DNA of 64,000 nt from Miniimonas arenae (GTDB taxonomy: Bacteria; Actinomycetota; Actinomycetes; Actinomycetales; Beutenbergiaceae): positions 1-64,000 of the forward strand of contig NZ_VENP01000008.1 in NCBI RefSeq assembly GCF_006351005.1. Direction: 5' to 3'. Shown here one piece after another: positions 19,352 through 29,428 of this stretch (positions are counted from its first letter, which is position 1; each line of letters opens with the position of its first letter). The notes under the pieces are model-generated. The model was not told where the DNA came from. It saw nothing but the letters and a program-made list of their open reading frames with translations, and ran no database searches. Position numbers and translations under genes: made by a program.

Positions 19352-22300
19352 TCACCGCAGGCGGAAGGTCACCGTGGTCGTGTTCCCGGCCACGTCGTAC
19401 ACGACGAGCGTGTTGGTGCCGCGGATCGCCCCGAACGCACCCGGACGGACGAAGTTGAGGTCCGACCACGTGTTGTTGCTGAGGTCCTTGACGACCCCGT
19501 TGACGGAGACCTTGTCGATCTTGCCGGCGTCGTACAGCTTGAAGCTCACGAGGCTGTACACCCCGCGCGAGCCGAACGTGTACGGCCAGCCCTTCACGGA
19601 CACAGTCGGCTTGGTGGAGTCGATCGTGAACGAGAAGGTCTTCGTCTGGGAGGTGTTGCCCGCCAGGTCCTGCGCGTTGTACTTCACCGTGTACTTGCCC
19701 GAGGGCAGCTGCACGGTCGCGGTGTGACTGCCGGAGGTCTCGCCGTTGAACGCGGTCTGCGTGCTCTTGACGAGCTTGCCGTCCCGGTAGACGTTGGCCA
19801 CGATCTTCTTGAGGCCACCTGCGTCGGTCGCGTCGACCCGCAGGTCGAGCGCCTTGAACGGCCCGGCCGAGGCGGGCGAGACCAGGGTGACCTCTGGCTT
19901 CACCTTGTCGACCGGGGGTGCCGGGAGGACGTCCACGACGTCGAGCGCGGTCGCCTGGCTGCCGACCTTGTTGTGCAGCGACAGCAGCAGCACGTCCACC
20001 CCGGTGTCGGCGACGTCGACCTTGCCCTGGGCCGTCGCGGCGGGCGTGATCGTCGCGACGGGCCGGTGCACGGAGATCCCCGTGACCGGTGCGCCCACGA
20101 AGACCGGACCCTGGCCACCGCCGAACCGGAGGTTGGTCGCGCCGTCGTACGTGACGTCGGCGATCTCGTCGACCACGTCGCTGGCGAGCCACGACGTGCC
20201 CTGGACGGTGTACGTGAACGTGGCCGTCGCGCCGTCGGTGAGCCCGATCGAGGCGAGCGAGACCGGGAGCACCGCGACGGTGGAGTCGTAGGTGTTGCTG
20301 TCGATCGACCCGTCGAGGTTGTTGAGCAGCTCCAGGCCCGTGTTCTTCCCGTTCTTGTCCCAGACGCCCACGACGGTCGTGTCGACGTAGTCGGAGCCGA
20401 CCTGGTACTTCTGCACTCCGACCGTGTACGGGCTGTTGGCGCCGCCCGTGTCGATCTCGATCGCGATCTTGTTCGAGCCGCCGAGCGTCGCCCACGGGCC
20501 CTGCGTCTGCACGCCGAACGCGAGGTAGTCGTCGGTGGCCTGGTAGGAGAACGGCGCGACACCCACGGCGGCGAGGTCGGCCGCGCGCAGGCTCGGCGTG
20601 AGGTCACCCTCGATCGCGGGCGACGTCGCGCCGAGCTGGAACGGCGCCACCAGGGAGAGGTAGCCGTCCTGGTTCACGCCGGTGCCCGTGAGCTCGAGCG
20701 TCGCGTCGTTGGACAGGGCGCTGGAGAACACGACGCGCGACGCCGAGAGCGCCGACGCCGGCTTGGTGACGGCCGAGACCGGCACGCGGAGCGCACCGTC
20801 CACGTCCGGCGCGCCGGACAGCTCCAGCCAGCCCTGCGGCGTGGCGAGGAACTCGCGCTCGAGGCCGAGGCCCTGGTCGGCCAGCAGCGTCGGGTCAGCC
20901 GTCTTGGCCAGGGCCCTCGGGTCCGGGATGGACAGCGTCACGTCGACCGTGGCCGTGCCGCCCGCGGGGACCGTCACGGAGCTGGCGGAGACGGTGTAGG
21001 TGACGCCTGCGACCTCGGTCTGCGGCACGTACGCCACCCCGAGCGTGACGGCGGACGCACCGCTGTTCGCGATCTCCACCTTCTTCGTGAGCGAGACCGG
21101 ACCGGTCGCCTCGATGACCCCGTAGCTCAGCGACACCCCGGTCGGGTTGTCGGCGGAGTACGCGACGACCGACGTGCCGACGGCGTTCGCGGCGTCCACG
21201 CGTCCGGAACCGACGCGCTGGGGTCCGAACACGTCACCGTCGAGGGTGACGTCGTGGTTCGCACCGTTCATGACCGCGGCCTTGACCTTGGCCGCGGACC
21301 AGTCCGGGTGCGCCGCGCGCGTGAGCGCCGCGATGCCCGTCGTGTGCGGCGCCGCCATCGACGTGCCGCTCTTGATGCTCGAGCCGTTCCCGGAGCCGAC
21401 GGCGACCGACGAGATCGTGGTGCCGGGCGCCGCGACGTCGGGCTTGGCGACGCCGAGCGAGCCGTGCACGCCACGCGAGGAGGAGTCGTTGAGCGTGTCC
21501 GCGACCGACGGGGCGGTGACGGAGAGGCCGAGCGTGTCGTCGTAGGTGATCCACGTCGGCTCGTTCAGCGCGATGACGCCGGTGGCGGGGTCGTACGTGA
21601 GGAGGTCCTCGGTCCCCGGACCGGTGAGCTGGAACGTCGGGATCGTCACGGCGCCGGTCAGACCGGCGGAGAAGACCTCGCTGCGACCGGTGAACACGAT
21701 CCCGGCCGCCCCGGCGGCGGCGGCGTTGTTGGTCCGGGCTGCCGAGCCGCAGGGCAGGGCTGCCGCGTCGTCCCAGGCGACGACCACGGTCTTGCCCGCG
21801 ACCTTCGCCTTGTCCTGGTCCGTGTAGGCCACGCAGCCGGAGTTGTAGGCGAGCGTCCCGGGCGTGAGCGTCGTGATCTCGGACGGGCCGACGGGACCGT
21901 TCGGGAACAGGTACGCGATGGAGTACTGCCCGGCGTAGAGCTCGTCGGGTGCGTCGGCGCTCCCGGTGCGGATCTGCGCGGCCGCGAGGTCGAACTGGTT
22001 GCCGACGGAGTTCGCCACGGTGAGGGCGCCGTTGGCGTTGCCCGGGGAGCCGCCGATGTCGAACACGTCGCCGGAGTTGCCCGACGAGATGACGACGACC
22101 TTGCCGGCGTCGACGAGCTGGTTGACGAGCTCGTTCTCCGGGTCGTCCGCGGGCGACCAGGTGGAGCCGACGCTCAGGTTGACGACCGTGACCTTGGCGG
22201 CCACCTCGTTCGTCGGGTCGAGCAGCCAGTCGAGCGCCGCGCCGACGTACTCGGTCGAGCCCGCGCAGCCGAACACCTTGAGCGCCACGAGGTCGGCCGC

Positions 22301-23251
22301 GGGCGCCGAGCCGGGGCCCACCTGCATGCCGAGGAGGTCCTCGCCGCTCAGCGCGGTGTAGTCGCCCTGGAACGTGGTGCCGTCCGCGGACACGCCGTAA
22401 CCGGCCGCCGTGCCGGCGACGTGGGAGCCGTGGCCGTCGCCGATCGGGACGCTGGCCGGCACGTCGGTGCACACCGCCGGGCTCTCGTCCATGGGGTTGG
22501 GGTCCGGCGCGGCCGGGGTGTCGGTGTAGCCACCCGTGTAGGCGCGGCCGACGAAGTCCCACCCGCCGATCACCTTGCCCTGCGGCCACGTCACGTCACG
22601 CGTGAAGAAGTCGCCCGCGCTCGCGAGGTCGGCCGGGTAGGCGAGGTCGCTGTCGGGGTTGAAGGAGGCGTGCGAGTAGTCGATGCCGGTGTCGATCACG
22701 GCGATCGTCTGGCCCTCGCCCGTGACTCCGAGGTCCTGCCAGACCTGCGCGGTGCGCGTGAACACGTCGCTGCCGCCGTTGCTCGTGATCTCCATCGACG
22801 TGATCGGGCGGATCGAGACGACGTCGTCCCGGTCGGCGAGCGCGGCGAGCGCGCCCGCGTCGGCGCGGACCGCCACGCCGGCGAGCCCGTTCACCGTGGT
22901 GTACAGCTCCTCGACGTCGCCGTCGATGTCGGCCACGACGTCGCCGGCGGTCGAGGCGATCTCGTCCGCGGCGCCGTCGGCCTGGCGCTGCTGGCTCGCG
23001 TTCGGCGTGGCGGTGGGCGCGACGTCGCGCGTGGTCGGAAGGTCGAGCTGAACGAATGCCGTCACCGTGCCGGAGTCGGTGAGCAGCTGGTTCTTCTCGA
23101 GGGTGCCGGCGTCGGGGCGCTCGACGGCGCCCGCGCTCGGGAGGGCGGTGGGGTCGGCGGCCGCGCCGACCGCGGTTCCGGCGACGAGGGCAGCGACTGC
23201 GGCGGCGGCGACGGAGGGGAGCCAGCGCCTGGACGTGCGAGGTGAGGTCAC
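19352..23251 (-). CDS. Secreted subtilisin-like serine protease (S8) with PA domain
   Basis: 1299 residues from GTG with GGAGG 5 nt upstream; the longer frame to 23332 lacks a better site. The signal peptide is RTSRRW plus LPSVAAAAVAALVAGTAVGA. An I9-type propeptide precedes the S8 domain with D187 (AVIDTGID), H274 (GDGHGSHVAG), oxyanion N391 (SSGNSG) and S630 (SGTSMAAPH). A protease-associated domain is inserted between about 425 and 575. Several beta domains follow, ending in Ig-like repeats (VTLVSPASAG, TKPTVSVKGW). It has no LPXTG or membrane anchor, so it should be released to degrade extracellular protein. Confidence 0.92.
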   Translation of the reverse strand: MTSPRTSRRWLPSVAAAAVAALVAGTAVGAAADPTALPSAGAVERPDAGTLEKNQLLTDSGTVTAFVQLDLPTTRDVAPTATPNASQQRQADGAADEIASTAGDVVADIDGDVEELYTTVNGLAGVAVRADAGALAALADRDDVVSIRPITSMEITSNGGSDVFTRTAQVWQDLGVTGEGQTIAVIDTGIDYSHASFNPDSDLAYPADLASAGDFFTRDVTWPQGKVIGGWDFVGRAYTGGYTDTPAAPDPNPMDESPAVCTDVPASVPIGDGHGSHVAGTAAGYGVSADGTTFQGDYTALSGEDLLGMQVGPGSAPAADLVALKVFGCAGSTEYVGAALDWLLDPTNEVAAKVTVVNLSVGSTWSPADDPENELVNQLVDAGKVVVISSGNSGDVFDIGGSPGNANGALTVANSVGNQFDLAAAQIRTGSADAPDELYAGQYSIAYLFPNGPVGPSEITTLTPGTLAYNSGCVAYTDQDKAKVAGKTVVVAWDDAAALPCGSAARTNNAAAAGAAGIVFTGRSEVFSAGLTGAVTIPTFQLTGPGTEDLLTYDPATGVIALNEPTWITYDDTLGLSVTAPSVADTLNDSSSRGVHGSLGVAKPDVAAPGTTISSVAVGSGNGSSIKSGTSMAAPHTTGIAALTRAAHPDWSAAKVKAAVMNGANHDVTLDGDVFGPQRVGSGRVDAANAVGTSVVAYSADNPTGVSLSYGVIEATGPVSLTKKVEIANSGASAVTLGVAYVPQTEVAGVTYTVSASSVTVPAGGTATVDVTLSIPDPRALAKTADPTLLADQGLGLEREFLATPQGWLELSGAPDVDGALRVPVSAVTKPASALSASRVVFSSALSNDATLELTGTGVNQDGYLSLVAPFQLGATSPAIEGDLTPSLRAADLAAVGVAPFSYQATDDYLAFGVQTQGPWATLGGSNKIAIEIDTGGANSPYTVGVQKYQVGSDYVDTTVVGVWDKNGKNTGLELLNNLDGSIDSNTYDSTVAVLPVSLASIGLTDGATATFTYTVQGTSWLASDVVDEIADVTYDGATNLRFGGGQGPVFVGAPVTGISVHRPVATITPAATAQGKVDVADTGVDVLLLSLHNKVGSQATALDVVDVLPAPPVDKVKPEVTLVSPASAGPFKALDLRVDATDAGGLKKIVANVYRDGKLVKSTQTAFNGETSGSHTATVQLPSGKYTVKYNAQDLAGNTSQTKTFSFTIDSTKPTVSVKGWPYTFGSRGVYSLVSFKLYDAGKIDKVSVNGVVKDLSNNTWSDLNFVRPGAFGAIRGTNTLVVYDVAGNTTTVTFRLR

Positions 23252-23294
23252 ACGATCCTCCAGATTCACTTGTGGTGAGGGCGTCGAGGGATCA

Positions 23295-23312
23295 GGGCAC
23301 GACGTCGTGCCC
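23295..23312. promoter_or_regulatory. Perfect 18-bp palindrome upstream of the subtilase
   Basis: GGGCACGACGTCGTGCCC is a perfect inverted repeat 44 bp upstream of the GTG start. It may be an operator in the 5' leader or a small hairpin in the mRNA; no regulator gene is adjacent. Confidence 0.4.
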
Positions 23313-23339
23313 GGAGCGGACACGATCCGCACGATAAGT

Positions 23340-23357
23340 CACCACGTGCACGTTGTG
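23340..23357. promoter_or_regulatory. Imperfect 18-bp palindrome with ACGTGCACGT core
   Basis: CACCACGTGCACGTTGTG has one mismatched pair around a perfect 10-bp core, 89 bp upstream of the subtilase. The shape would suit a dimeric repressor such as a LacI- or TetR-type protein. The promoter itself is not clear. Confidence 0.35.
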
Positions 23358-23391
23358 TGAAGGGGTGGTGACGGGGCGGTTTCGTCGGTCA

Positions 23392-23410
23392 CCGCCGCCG
23401 CGGGCGGCGG
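23392..23410 (-). terminator. GC hairpin after the ABC exporter operon
   Basis: CCGCCGCC/GGCGGCGG arms with a 3-nt loop lie 59 bp past the permease stop. The AT-rich stretch at 23434-23441 (ttctataa) lies between the stop codon and this hairpin. Confidence 0.4.
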
Positions 23411-23468
23411 GCCAGGAATGACGCCGATCCCGTTCTATAACGATTCGGTCACGACGCCCGGTCCGGCG

Positions 23469-24209
23469 CTACTCGGTCGGGCGGAACCAGCGCGCCGCCG
23501 CGGCGAGGCACGCGACCGTCCACGCCGCCAGCACGACGAGGGCGACCTCGGCGAACGCGCCGTCGACCAGGGCCGCGCGCATCGCATCGCCGAGCGCGCC
23601 CGAGGGCAGCCACGAGGCGAGCGGCACGGCGAACCGCGTGTCGCCGTCGGCGGGCAGGACGAGGCCGCCGATCGCTGCCAGCGCGAGCCAGAGGAGGTTC
23701 GCGACGGCGAGCACCGCCTCGGCGCGCAGCCGCGCCGCCACGAGGAGCCCGAGCGAGGTGAAGCAGATCGAGCCGAGCACCCAGGTGAGCAGCGCGGCGC
23801 CGAGCCCGCCGAGGTCCGGACGCCAGCCGACGGCGACGGCGAGGCCGGACAGCGCGACGACCTGCAGCACCTGCACCGCGAGCACTGCGAGCACCTTGCC
23901 GAGCACGATCCCGCGCGGACCCAGCGGAGTGGTGGACAGCTGGCGCAGCACGCCCCATCGGCGGTCGAACGCGGTCGCGATGGCCTGCGACGTGAACGAG
24001 GAGGACATGATCGCCAGGGCGAGGACGCCCGGGGCGATGAGGTCGATGCGGTTCGTGCCGTCCAGCGGCAGCGACACGACGGTGGCCACGCCGAGCCCGA
24101 GCAGCGCGAGCGCCGGCAGCACGACGGCGACGAGCAGCTGCTCGCCGTTGCGCAGGATGCCGATCGCCTCGAACCGCGCGTAGGCGAGGACGCGACGGGT
24201 CGCGGTCAT
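23469..24209 (-). CDS. ABC-2 type exporter permease
   Basis: 246 residues from the ATG that overlaps the ATPase stop (ATGA). About six hydrophobic segments are seen, with the ABC-2 pattern ARFEAIGILRNGEQLLVAVV at the N-terminus and RRWGVLRQLSTTPLGPRGIV as the conserved cytoplasmic loop. It forms the membrane part of an exporter with the ATPase upstream. Substrate is not predictable; drug or lipid efflux is usual for this group. Confidence 0.88.
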   Translation of the reverse strand: MTATRRVLAYARFEAIGILRNGEQLLVAVVLPALALLGLGVATVVSLPLDGTNRIDLIAPGVLALAIMSSSFTSQAIATAFDRRWGVLRQLSTTPLGPRGIVLGKVLAVLAVQVLQVVALSGLAVAVGWRPDLGGLGAALLTWVLGSICFTSLGLLVAARLRAEAVLAVANLLWLALAAIGGLVLPADGDTRFAVPLASWLPSGALGDAMRAALVDGAFAEVALVVLAAWTVACLAAAARWFRPTE

Positions 24210-25192
24210 GCCGCGCTCCCGTCCGAGGCGCCGGCGCCCGGGCGCCCGGGGGAGCCGGCGTCGTCGAGCTCGTGGCGGCCGGTGAGCGCCAGGTAGGCGT
24301 GCTCGAGCGTGCCGCCCCCGGCGCGCAGCGTGAGGATCGCCAGTCCGGCGTCGGCGCACCACGCGGCGACCCGGGCGGTGACGTGCGGGCCGTCGGACCC
24401 CAGGTCGCGCACGAGCACGGCGTCGCCGTCGCGCTCGACGGCGCCGGCGGCCGCCGCGCGGCCGAGCGCCGCCAGCTCGCCGGGCGCCGGGCGCCGGGCG
24501 AACGTGATCTGCAGGGTGTCTGTCGCCGCGTACCGCGCCACGAGGTCCTGCGGCGTGCCGGCCGCGACGAGCCGACCGCGGTCCAGGACGTGCACGACGT
24601 CCGCGAGCTCCTCGGCCTCCTGCAGGAGATGGGTCGTGAGCACGACGGCGGTGCCCGACTCCCGCAGGTCGCGCACCAGCGACCACACGTCGCGCCGGGC
24701 GTGCGGGTCCAGGCCCGCGCTCGGCTCGTCGAGGAAGGCGAGGTCGGGACGGGCGGCGATCGCGACGGCGAACGCGAGCCGCTGGCGCTGCCCCCCGGAC
24801 AGGCGTCGGACGGGCGTGCGCTCGACGGCGGCGAGGTCGAGCAGGTCGACGAGCTCGCGGGGCGAGCGCGCCCCCGGTCGGACGGCGCACGCCAGTGCGA
24901 GCACGTCGCGGACGCTGCGCGCCATCGGAAGCCCGCCGTCCTGCAGCATCACGCCCGTCCTCGCGCGTGCCTGCGTCGACCCGGGGGCGTGACCGAGCAC
25001 CCGGATCGTGCCGGAGGCGGGGCGCCGCAGGCCCTCGGCGCACTCGATCGTGGTGGTCTTGCCGGCGCCGTTCGGTCCGAGGACCGCCGTGATGCGACCC
25101 GCCTCGGCCTGGAACGTGAGGTCGTCCACCACGCGGCGGCCGTCGTAGGTGACGACGAGATCGGTCACCTCGAGGGCGGCGGGTGCGGGCAC
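24206..25192 (-). CDS. ABC exporter ATP-binding protein
   Basis: 328 residues. Walker A GPNGAGKTTT, signature LSGGQRQRLAFAVA, Walker B LAFLDEPSAGLDP and the switch His in LTTHLLQEAEE are all intact. The C-terminal 90 residues resemble the regulatory tail of DrrA-type drug exporters. It energises the permease encoded next. The GTG start has a TAGGAT box 8 nt upstream and no ribosome site. Confidence 0.92.
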   Translation of the reverse strand: MPAPAALEVTDLVVTYDGRRVVDDLTFQAEAGRITAVLGPNGAGKTTTIECAEGLRRPASGTIRVLGHAPGSTQARARTGVMLQDGGLPMARSVRDVLALACAVRPGARSPRELVDLLDLAAVERTPVRRLSGGQRQRLAFAVAIAARPDLAFLDEPSAGLDPHARRDVWSLVRDLRESGTAVVLTTHLLQEAEELADVVHVLDRGRLVAAGTPQDLVARYAATDTLQITFARRPAPGELAALGRAAAAGAVERDGDAVLVRDLGSDGPHVTARVAAWCADAGLAILTLRAGGGTLEHAYLALTGRHELDDAGSPGRPGAGASDGSAA

Positions 25193-25200
25193 GGTTGTCG

Positions 25201-25206
25201 ATCCTA
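25201..25206 (-). promoter_or_regulatory. Leaderless-type -10 TAGGAT of the ABC operon
   Basis: On the minus strand TAGGAT is followed by eight bases and the GTG start of the ATPase. Confidence 0.45.
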
Positions 25207-25372
25207 GTGGCGTCCTGGCGGCGAGACCCGTGGTGCCCCCTGCGGCGCAGGGCCGCCTTCCGGCGGCTGCTGGTGGCCTCTCGCGTGAGGGCGGCCGGTG
25301 GGGCGCGCCGCGGCGTTCGGCGACCTGTGCGGCGCGACCGGCGCACGTGACCCGCCTCAGCCTGCGGTGTGG

Positions 25373-25428
25373 TGAGGCTGGCCTTGCTAGCGGGAATGGA
25401 TTTACCGCATGACACTGTTACCAAAGTC
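25373..25428 (+). promoter_or_regulatory. Candidate suf promoter and operator region
   Basis: This AT-richer stretch lies about 50-105 bp upstream of sufR. TGAGGCTGGCCTTGCTAGC (25373-25391) resembles an iron-regulator (DtxR/IdeR) box at roughly half of its positions. TTGCTA at 25384 could be a -35 element, and GACACTGTTACCAAAGTC (25411-25428) is an imperfect dyad that might bind SufR. All three assignments are inference from sequence shape. Confidence 0.3.
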
Positions 25429-25478
25429 CGGGAGTTTGCACGGCCCCGTCGTGCCCGTCGTCGCTGGAGGTGGTCGTC

Positions 25479-26354
25479 GTGTCCTCACCTCGTGCGGCGT
25501 CCCCGCTCCCGCTCACCACGACCGGTGCCGGCCCGCACGGTGTGGTCACCCGCGGCGCGCTGACCGACGCGGCGACGCACCCCGAAGCAGACGACGCCGG
25601 TACGCGCGACCGCGTGCGCACGCTCGTCGTCGAGCACGGCCCGATCGACGCCGCGGGGATCGCGGCGATCGTCGACCTCACCCCCGCAGGCGTCCGCCGT
25701 CACCTCACCGCGCTCGTGGCGGCCGGCGAGATCGCCGAGCGTCCCGCCGTCGGGAACGTGCCACGCGGGCGCGGACGCCCGCCGCGCGAGTACGTCGCGA
25801 CGGCGGCCGCACAGCTGCACCTGCCCGACGGCTCCGGCGCGCTCGCCGCGCAGGCGCTGGCCCACATCGCGGCGCACCTCGGGCGCGACGGCGTCGCGTC
25901 CTTCGCGCAGGAGCGGCTCGTCGAGATCGAGCGCGCCTACCGCCCCGTCGTCGAGGCCGCCGGTCCCGACGTCGCCGCCCGAGCCGCCGCGCTCGCGGAC
26001 GCGATGTCCGCGGACGGCTACGCCGCGTCGACCCGGTCGACCTCGCGCGGCGGCCTCACGCTGCTGCAGCTGTGCCAGGGTCACTGCCCGGTGCGGACGG
26101 CCGCGGCCGAGTTCCCCGAGCTCTGCGACGCCGAGACCCGCCTCATCGCGCGGCTGCTCGGCGTGCACGTGCAGCGCCTGGCCACGATCGCCGCGGGCGG
26201 GCACGCCTGCACGACGGCGATCCCCGTGCCGACGGTTGCCACCCGCGCGGCCCCGGAGGCGCCGACCCCGGACACGTCCGCCCCCACCACCCACTCCGCG
26301 ACGCCCCGACCGGCGCAGTCGCGCACCAGCCACCACGAGGAAGGAACCGCATGA
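25479..26354 (+). CDS. sufR: SufR-type iron-sulfur transcriptional regulator
   Basis: 291 residues from GTG 25479, placed 8 nt after GGAGG at 25466; GTG codons three and earlier positions upstream overlap that site and are rejected. A winged helix-turn-helix occupies about 40-110 ([20 protein letters not shown]). Cysteines C199, C203 (LCQGHCPV), C216 (FPELCDAE) and C244 (HACTTAIP) match the cluster-binding region of SufR. The regulator senses Fe-S status and represses the suf operon, which it leads here. Overlaps sufB by ATGA. The last 40 residues are Pro/Thr-rich. Confidence 0.92.
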   Translation: MSSPRAASPLPLTTTGAGPHGVVTRGALTDAATHPEADDAGTRDRVRTLVVEHGPIDAAGIAAIVDLTPAGVRRHLTALVAAGEIAERPAVGNVPRGRGRPPREYVATAAAQLHLPDGSGALAAQALAHIAAHLGRDGVASFAQERLVEIERAYRPVVEAAGPDVAARAAALADAMSADGYAASTRSTSRGGLTLLQLCQGHCPVRTAAAEFPELCDAETRLIARLLGVHVQRLATIAAGGHACTTAIPVPTVATRAAPEAPTPDTSAPTTHSATPRPAQSRTSHHEEGTA

Positions 26355-27811
26355 CGACTCCGACCACGGACGTGGGCATCGTGCCGAACGGCACCGCCCA
26401 GCCGATGACCCAGGAAGAGACGATCGCGTCGATCGGCAACTACGGCTACGGCTGGCACGACCGGGACGTCGCCGGCGCCACCGCGCGCCGCGGCCTGAAC
26501 GAGGACGTGGTCCGCGAGATCTCGCGGCTCAAGAACGAACCGGAGTGGATGCTGCAGCGCCGTCTGCGCGGCCTCACGCTGTTCGGGCGCAAGCCGATGC
26601 CGCAGTGGGGTGCCGACCTGTCGGGCATCGACTTCGACAACATCAAGTACTTCGTGCGCTCCACCGAGAAGCAGGCCGCCTCCTGGGACGAGCTGCCCGA
26701 GGACATCAAGAACACGTACGACCGGCTCGGCATCCCCGAGGCGGAGAAGCAGCGCCTCGTCGCCGGGGTCGCCGCGCAGTACGAGTCCGAGGTCGTCTAC
26801 CACCAGATCAACGCCGAGCTCGAGAAGCAGGGCGTGATCTTCCTCGACACCGACACGGGCCTGCGTGAGCACCCGGAGATCTTCGAGGAGTACTTCGGCT
26901 CGGTGATCCCGACCGGGGACAACAAGTTCGCCGCGCTCAACACCGCAGTGTGGTCGGGCGGCTCGTTCGTCTACGTCCCCAAGGGCGTGCACGTCGAGAT
27001 CCCGCTCCAGGCCTACTTCCGGATCAACACCGAGAACATGGGCCAGTTCGAGCGGACGCTGATCATCGCCGACGAGGGCTCCTACGTGCACTACGTCGAG
27101 GGCTGCACCGCGCCGATCTACTCCAGCGACTCGCTGCACTCCGCCGTGGTGGAGATCATCGTGAAGAAGGACGCGCGGGTGCGCTACACGACGATCCAGA
27201 ACTGGTCGAACAACGTGTACAACCTCGTGACCAAGCGCGCGACGGCCGAGCAGGGCGCCACCATGGAGTGGATCGACGGCAACATCGGGTCCAAGGTGAC
27301 GATGAAGTACCCGGCCGTCTACCTCATGGGCGAGCATGCCCGTGGCGAGACGCTCTCGATCGCGTTCGCCGGCACCGACCAGCACCAGGACACCGGCTCG
27401 AAGATGGTGCACATGGCGCCGCACACGTCGTCCTCGATCGTGTCGAAGTCGGTGGCCCGCGGCGGCGGCCGCGCGTCCTACCGCGGACTGGTCCAGGTGC
27501 TCGAGGGCGCCGAGGCGAGCAAGTCGAACGTGCTGTGCGACGCGCTGCTGGTCGACACCGAGTCCCGCTCGGACACCTACCCGTACGTCGACGTCCGCGT
27601 GGACGACGTGCACATGGGTCACGAGGCGACGGTGTCCAAGGTGAGCGAGGACCAGCTGTTCTACCTCATGTCCCGGGGCATGGAGGAGACCGAGGCCATG
27701 GCGATGATCGTGCGCGGGTTCGTCGAGCCCATCGCGCGCGATCTCCCGATGGAGTACGCCCTCGAGCTCAACCGCCTCATCGAGCTGCAGATGGAAGGGG
27801 CCGTCGGCTGA
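26351..27811 (+). CDS. sufB: Fe-S cluster assembly scaffold SufB
   Basis: 486 residues, the usual length. Starts [14 protein letters not shown] after a GAGGAAGG ribosome site. Typical SufB segments are [40 protein letters not shown] and [20 protein letters not shown]. SufB forms the SufBC2D complex on which Fe-S clusters are built with sulfur passed from SufS via SufU. It overlaps sufD by one base. No intein is present, unlike in M. tuberculosis SufB. Confidence 0.96.
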   Translation: MTTPTTDVGIVPNGTAQPMTQEETIASIGNYGYGWHDRDVAGATARRGLNEDVVREISRLKNEPEWMLQRRLRGLTLFGRKPMPQWGADLSGIDFDNIKYFVRSTEKQAASWDELPEDIKNTYDRLGIPEAEKQRLVAGVAAQYESEVVYHQINAELEKQGVIFLDTDTGLREHPEIFEEYFGSVIPTGDNKFAALNTAVWSGGSFVYVPKGVHVEIPLQAYFRINTENMGQFERTLIIADEGSYVHYVEGCTAPIYSSDSLHSAVVEIIVKKDARVRYTTIQNWSNNVYNLVTKRATAEQGATMEWIDGNIGSKVTMKYPAVYLMGEHARGETLSIAFAGTDQHQDTGSKMVHMAPHTSSSIVSKSVARGGGRASYRGLVQVLEGAEASKSNVLCDALLVDTESRSDTYPYVDVRVDDVHMGHEATVSKVSEDQLFYLMSRGMEETEAMAMIVRGFVEPIARDLPMEYALELNRLIELQMEGAVG

Positions 27812-29004
27812 TGACGACCACCGATGTCATGTCCACCGACCACACGCGCGCCACGGCCGACGCCTCGCACACCCACGGCGGCCCGGCCGTTCCCGAGGCG
27901 TCGCGCGCCGCTCGCCTGGCGACGTTCGACGTCGAGGCGTTCGGCGAGATCACCGGCTCGGAGGAGGAGTGGCGGTTCTCGCCCGTCGACCACCTCGCGC
28001 CCGTGCTGCGCGACGTCGCCGCGGACGGTCACCTCGAGTGGACCGTGCCGACGCTGCCCGACGGCGTGACGCTGGACGAGGTCGACGCGCAGACGGCGCG
28101 TGAGCGCTCGGTGCGCGCCCCCGGCGACCGCGCGAGCGCGCTCGCCGTCCGGCACTCCGGCGGCGCGATGCGCCTGGCCGTGGCCCGCAACGCCGAGGTC
28201 ACCGAGCCCGTCGAGATCACCCTGACCGGGCGCGGCGACGACGTGCGCGGTCACCTCCTCGTCGAGGTCGGCGAGGGCGCGCAGGTCACGCTCGTCATCG
28301 ACCGTGTCGGCACGGCGACGTACTCCGAGTTCATCTCGGTCGACATCGCCGCCAACGCCCACCTCGACCTCGTGCTGCTCCAGCGCTGGGACGCCGGCGC
28401 GGTGCACGCGGGCGAGGTCGTGGCGCGGCTGGGCCGGGACGCGCGGCTGCGCGGCACCGTGGTCAGCCTCGGCGGCACCGCGGTGCGTCTCAACACCTCC
28501 GCGGCGTTCGCGGCCGAGGGCGGGGACGTGGAGCTCTTCGGGCTCTACTTCGCCGACTCCGGTCAGCACCTCGAGCACCAGCTGTTCGTGGACCACGCGG
28601 CGCCGCGGTGCCGCTCGCGGGTCACCTACAAGGGTGCGCTCCAGGGAGCCGGGGCGCGCAGCGTGTGGATCGGCGACGTGCTGATCCGCAAGGAGGCCGA
28701 GGGCACCGACACCTACGAGCTCAACCGCAACCTCGTGCTCACCGAGGGCGCCCGCGCCGACTCGGTGCCGAACCTCGAGATCGAGACGGGTGAGATCGAG
28801 GGCGCCGGTCACGCGAGCGCGACCGGACGCTTCGACGACGAGCAGCTCTTCTACCTGCGCGCGCGCGGCATCCCCGAGGAGACCGCACGCCGGCTCGTGG
28901 TGCGCGGCTTCTTCGCCGAGCTCATCCAGCAGATCCGCGTGCCCGCCGTCGAGCAGCGCCTCGTCGAGGCGATCGAGCACGAGCTCGAGGAGACCGGCCT
29001 GTGA
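27811..29004 (+). CDS. sufD: Fe-S cluster assembly protein SufD
   Basis: 397 residues. The C-terminal beta-helix domain is homologous to SufB (FDDEQLFYLRARGIPEETAR, VVRGFFAELIQQIRVP), and YKGALQGAGARSVWIGDVLI is a SufD hallmark. SufD partners SufB and SufC and is needed for iron entry. The N-terminal 60 residues are variable. TGATG overlap with sufB. Confidence 0.95.
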   Translation: MTTTDVMSTDHTRATADASHTHGGPAVPEASRAARLATFDVEAFGEITGSEEEWRFSPVDHLAPVLRDVAADGHLEWTVPTLPDGVTLDEVDAQTARERSVRAPGDRASALAVRHSGGAMRLAVARNAEVTEPVEITLTGRGDDVRGHLLVEVGEGAQVTLVIDRVGTATYSEFISVDIAANAHLDLVLLQRWDAGAVHAGEVVARLGRDARLRGTVVSLGGTAVRLNTSAAFAAEGGDVELFGLYFADSGQHLEHQLFVDHAAPRCRSRVTYKGALQGAGARSVWIGDVLIRKEAEGTDTYELNRNLVLTEGARADSVPNLEIETGEIEGAGHASATGRFDDEQLFYLRARGIPEETARRLVVRGFFAELIQQIRVPAVEQRLVEAIEHELEETGL

Positions 29005-29011
29005 GCACCCC

Positions 29012-29365
29012 GTGACGGCGCAGAGCGCGGCGTTCCTCGACGACCTCGCCCCCGGCAGCGCGATGACCGTCTCGGTCACCGCCGCCGACGGGTCCGACCT
29101 GCTCCTGGCGCTCGTGCGCGCGCAGGACGGCTCGGTGTACGCCCTGGACGACGAGTGCTCGCACGGGCGCGCGTCGCTGGGCGACGGCGACGTCCTCACC
29201 GAGCGCGGCGTGTGCAGCGTCGAGTGCTGGAAGCACGGCTCCCGGTTCGACGTCACGACCGGGCGGCCGCTCGGCCCGCCGGCGAGCCAGCCCGTCACGA
29301 CCTACCCCGTCACCATCGACGGCGAGATCGTCCTCGTGGACGTCGACTCGCCCGTCCGCACCTGA
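29012..29365 (+). CDS. Rieske-type ferredoxin in the suf operon
   Basis: 117 residues from GTG, 7 bp past sufD. The Rieske [2Fe-2S] ligands are C49-x-H51 (ECSHGRASLG) and C72-x2-H75 (ECWKHGSRFD). It resembles the ferredoxin subunit of non-heme dioxygenases and is common inside actinobacterial suf operons, where it may supply electrons or be a substrate of the machinery; its exact role is not settled. Confidence 0.9.
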   Translation: MTAQSAAFLDDLAPGSAMTVSVTAADGSDLLLALVRAQDGSVYALDDECSHGRASLGDGDVLTERGVCSVECWKHGSRFDVTTGRPLGPPASQPVTTYPVTIDGEIVLVDVDSPVRT

Positions 29366-29428
29366 CCGGCCGCACGCGCCCGGTCGACCCGAGACCTCCC
29401 GAACCCACCGCACCTGAGAGAGAAGGCC

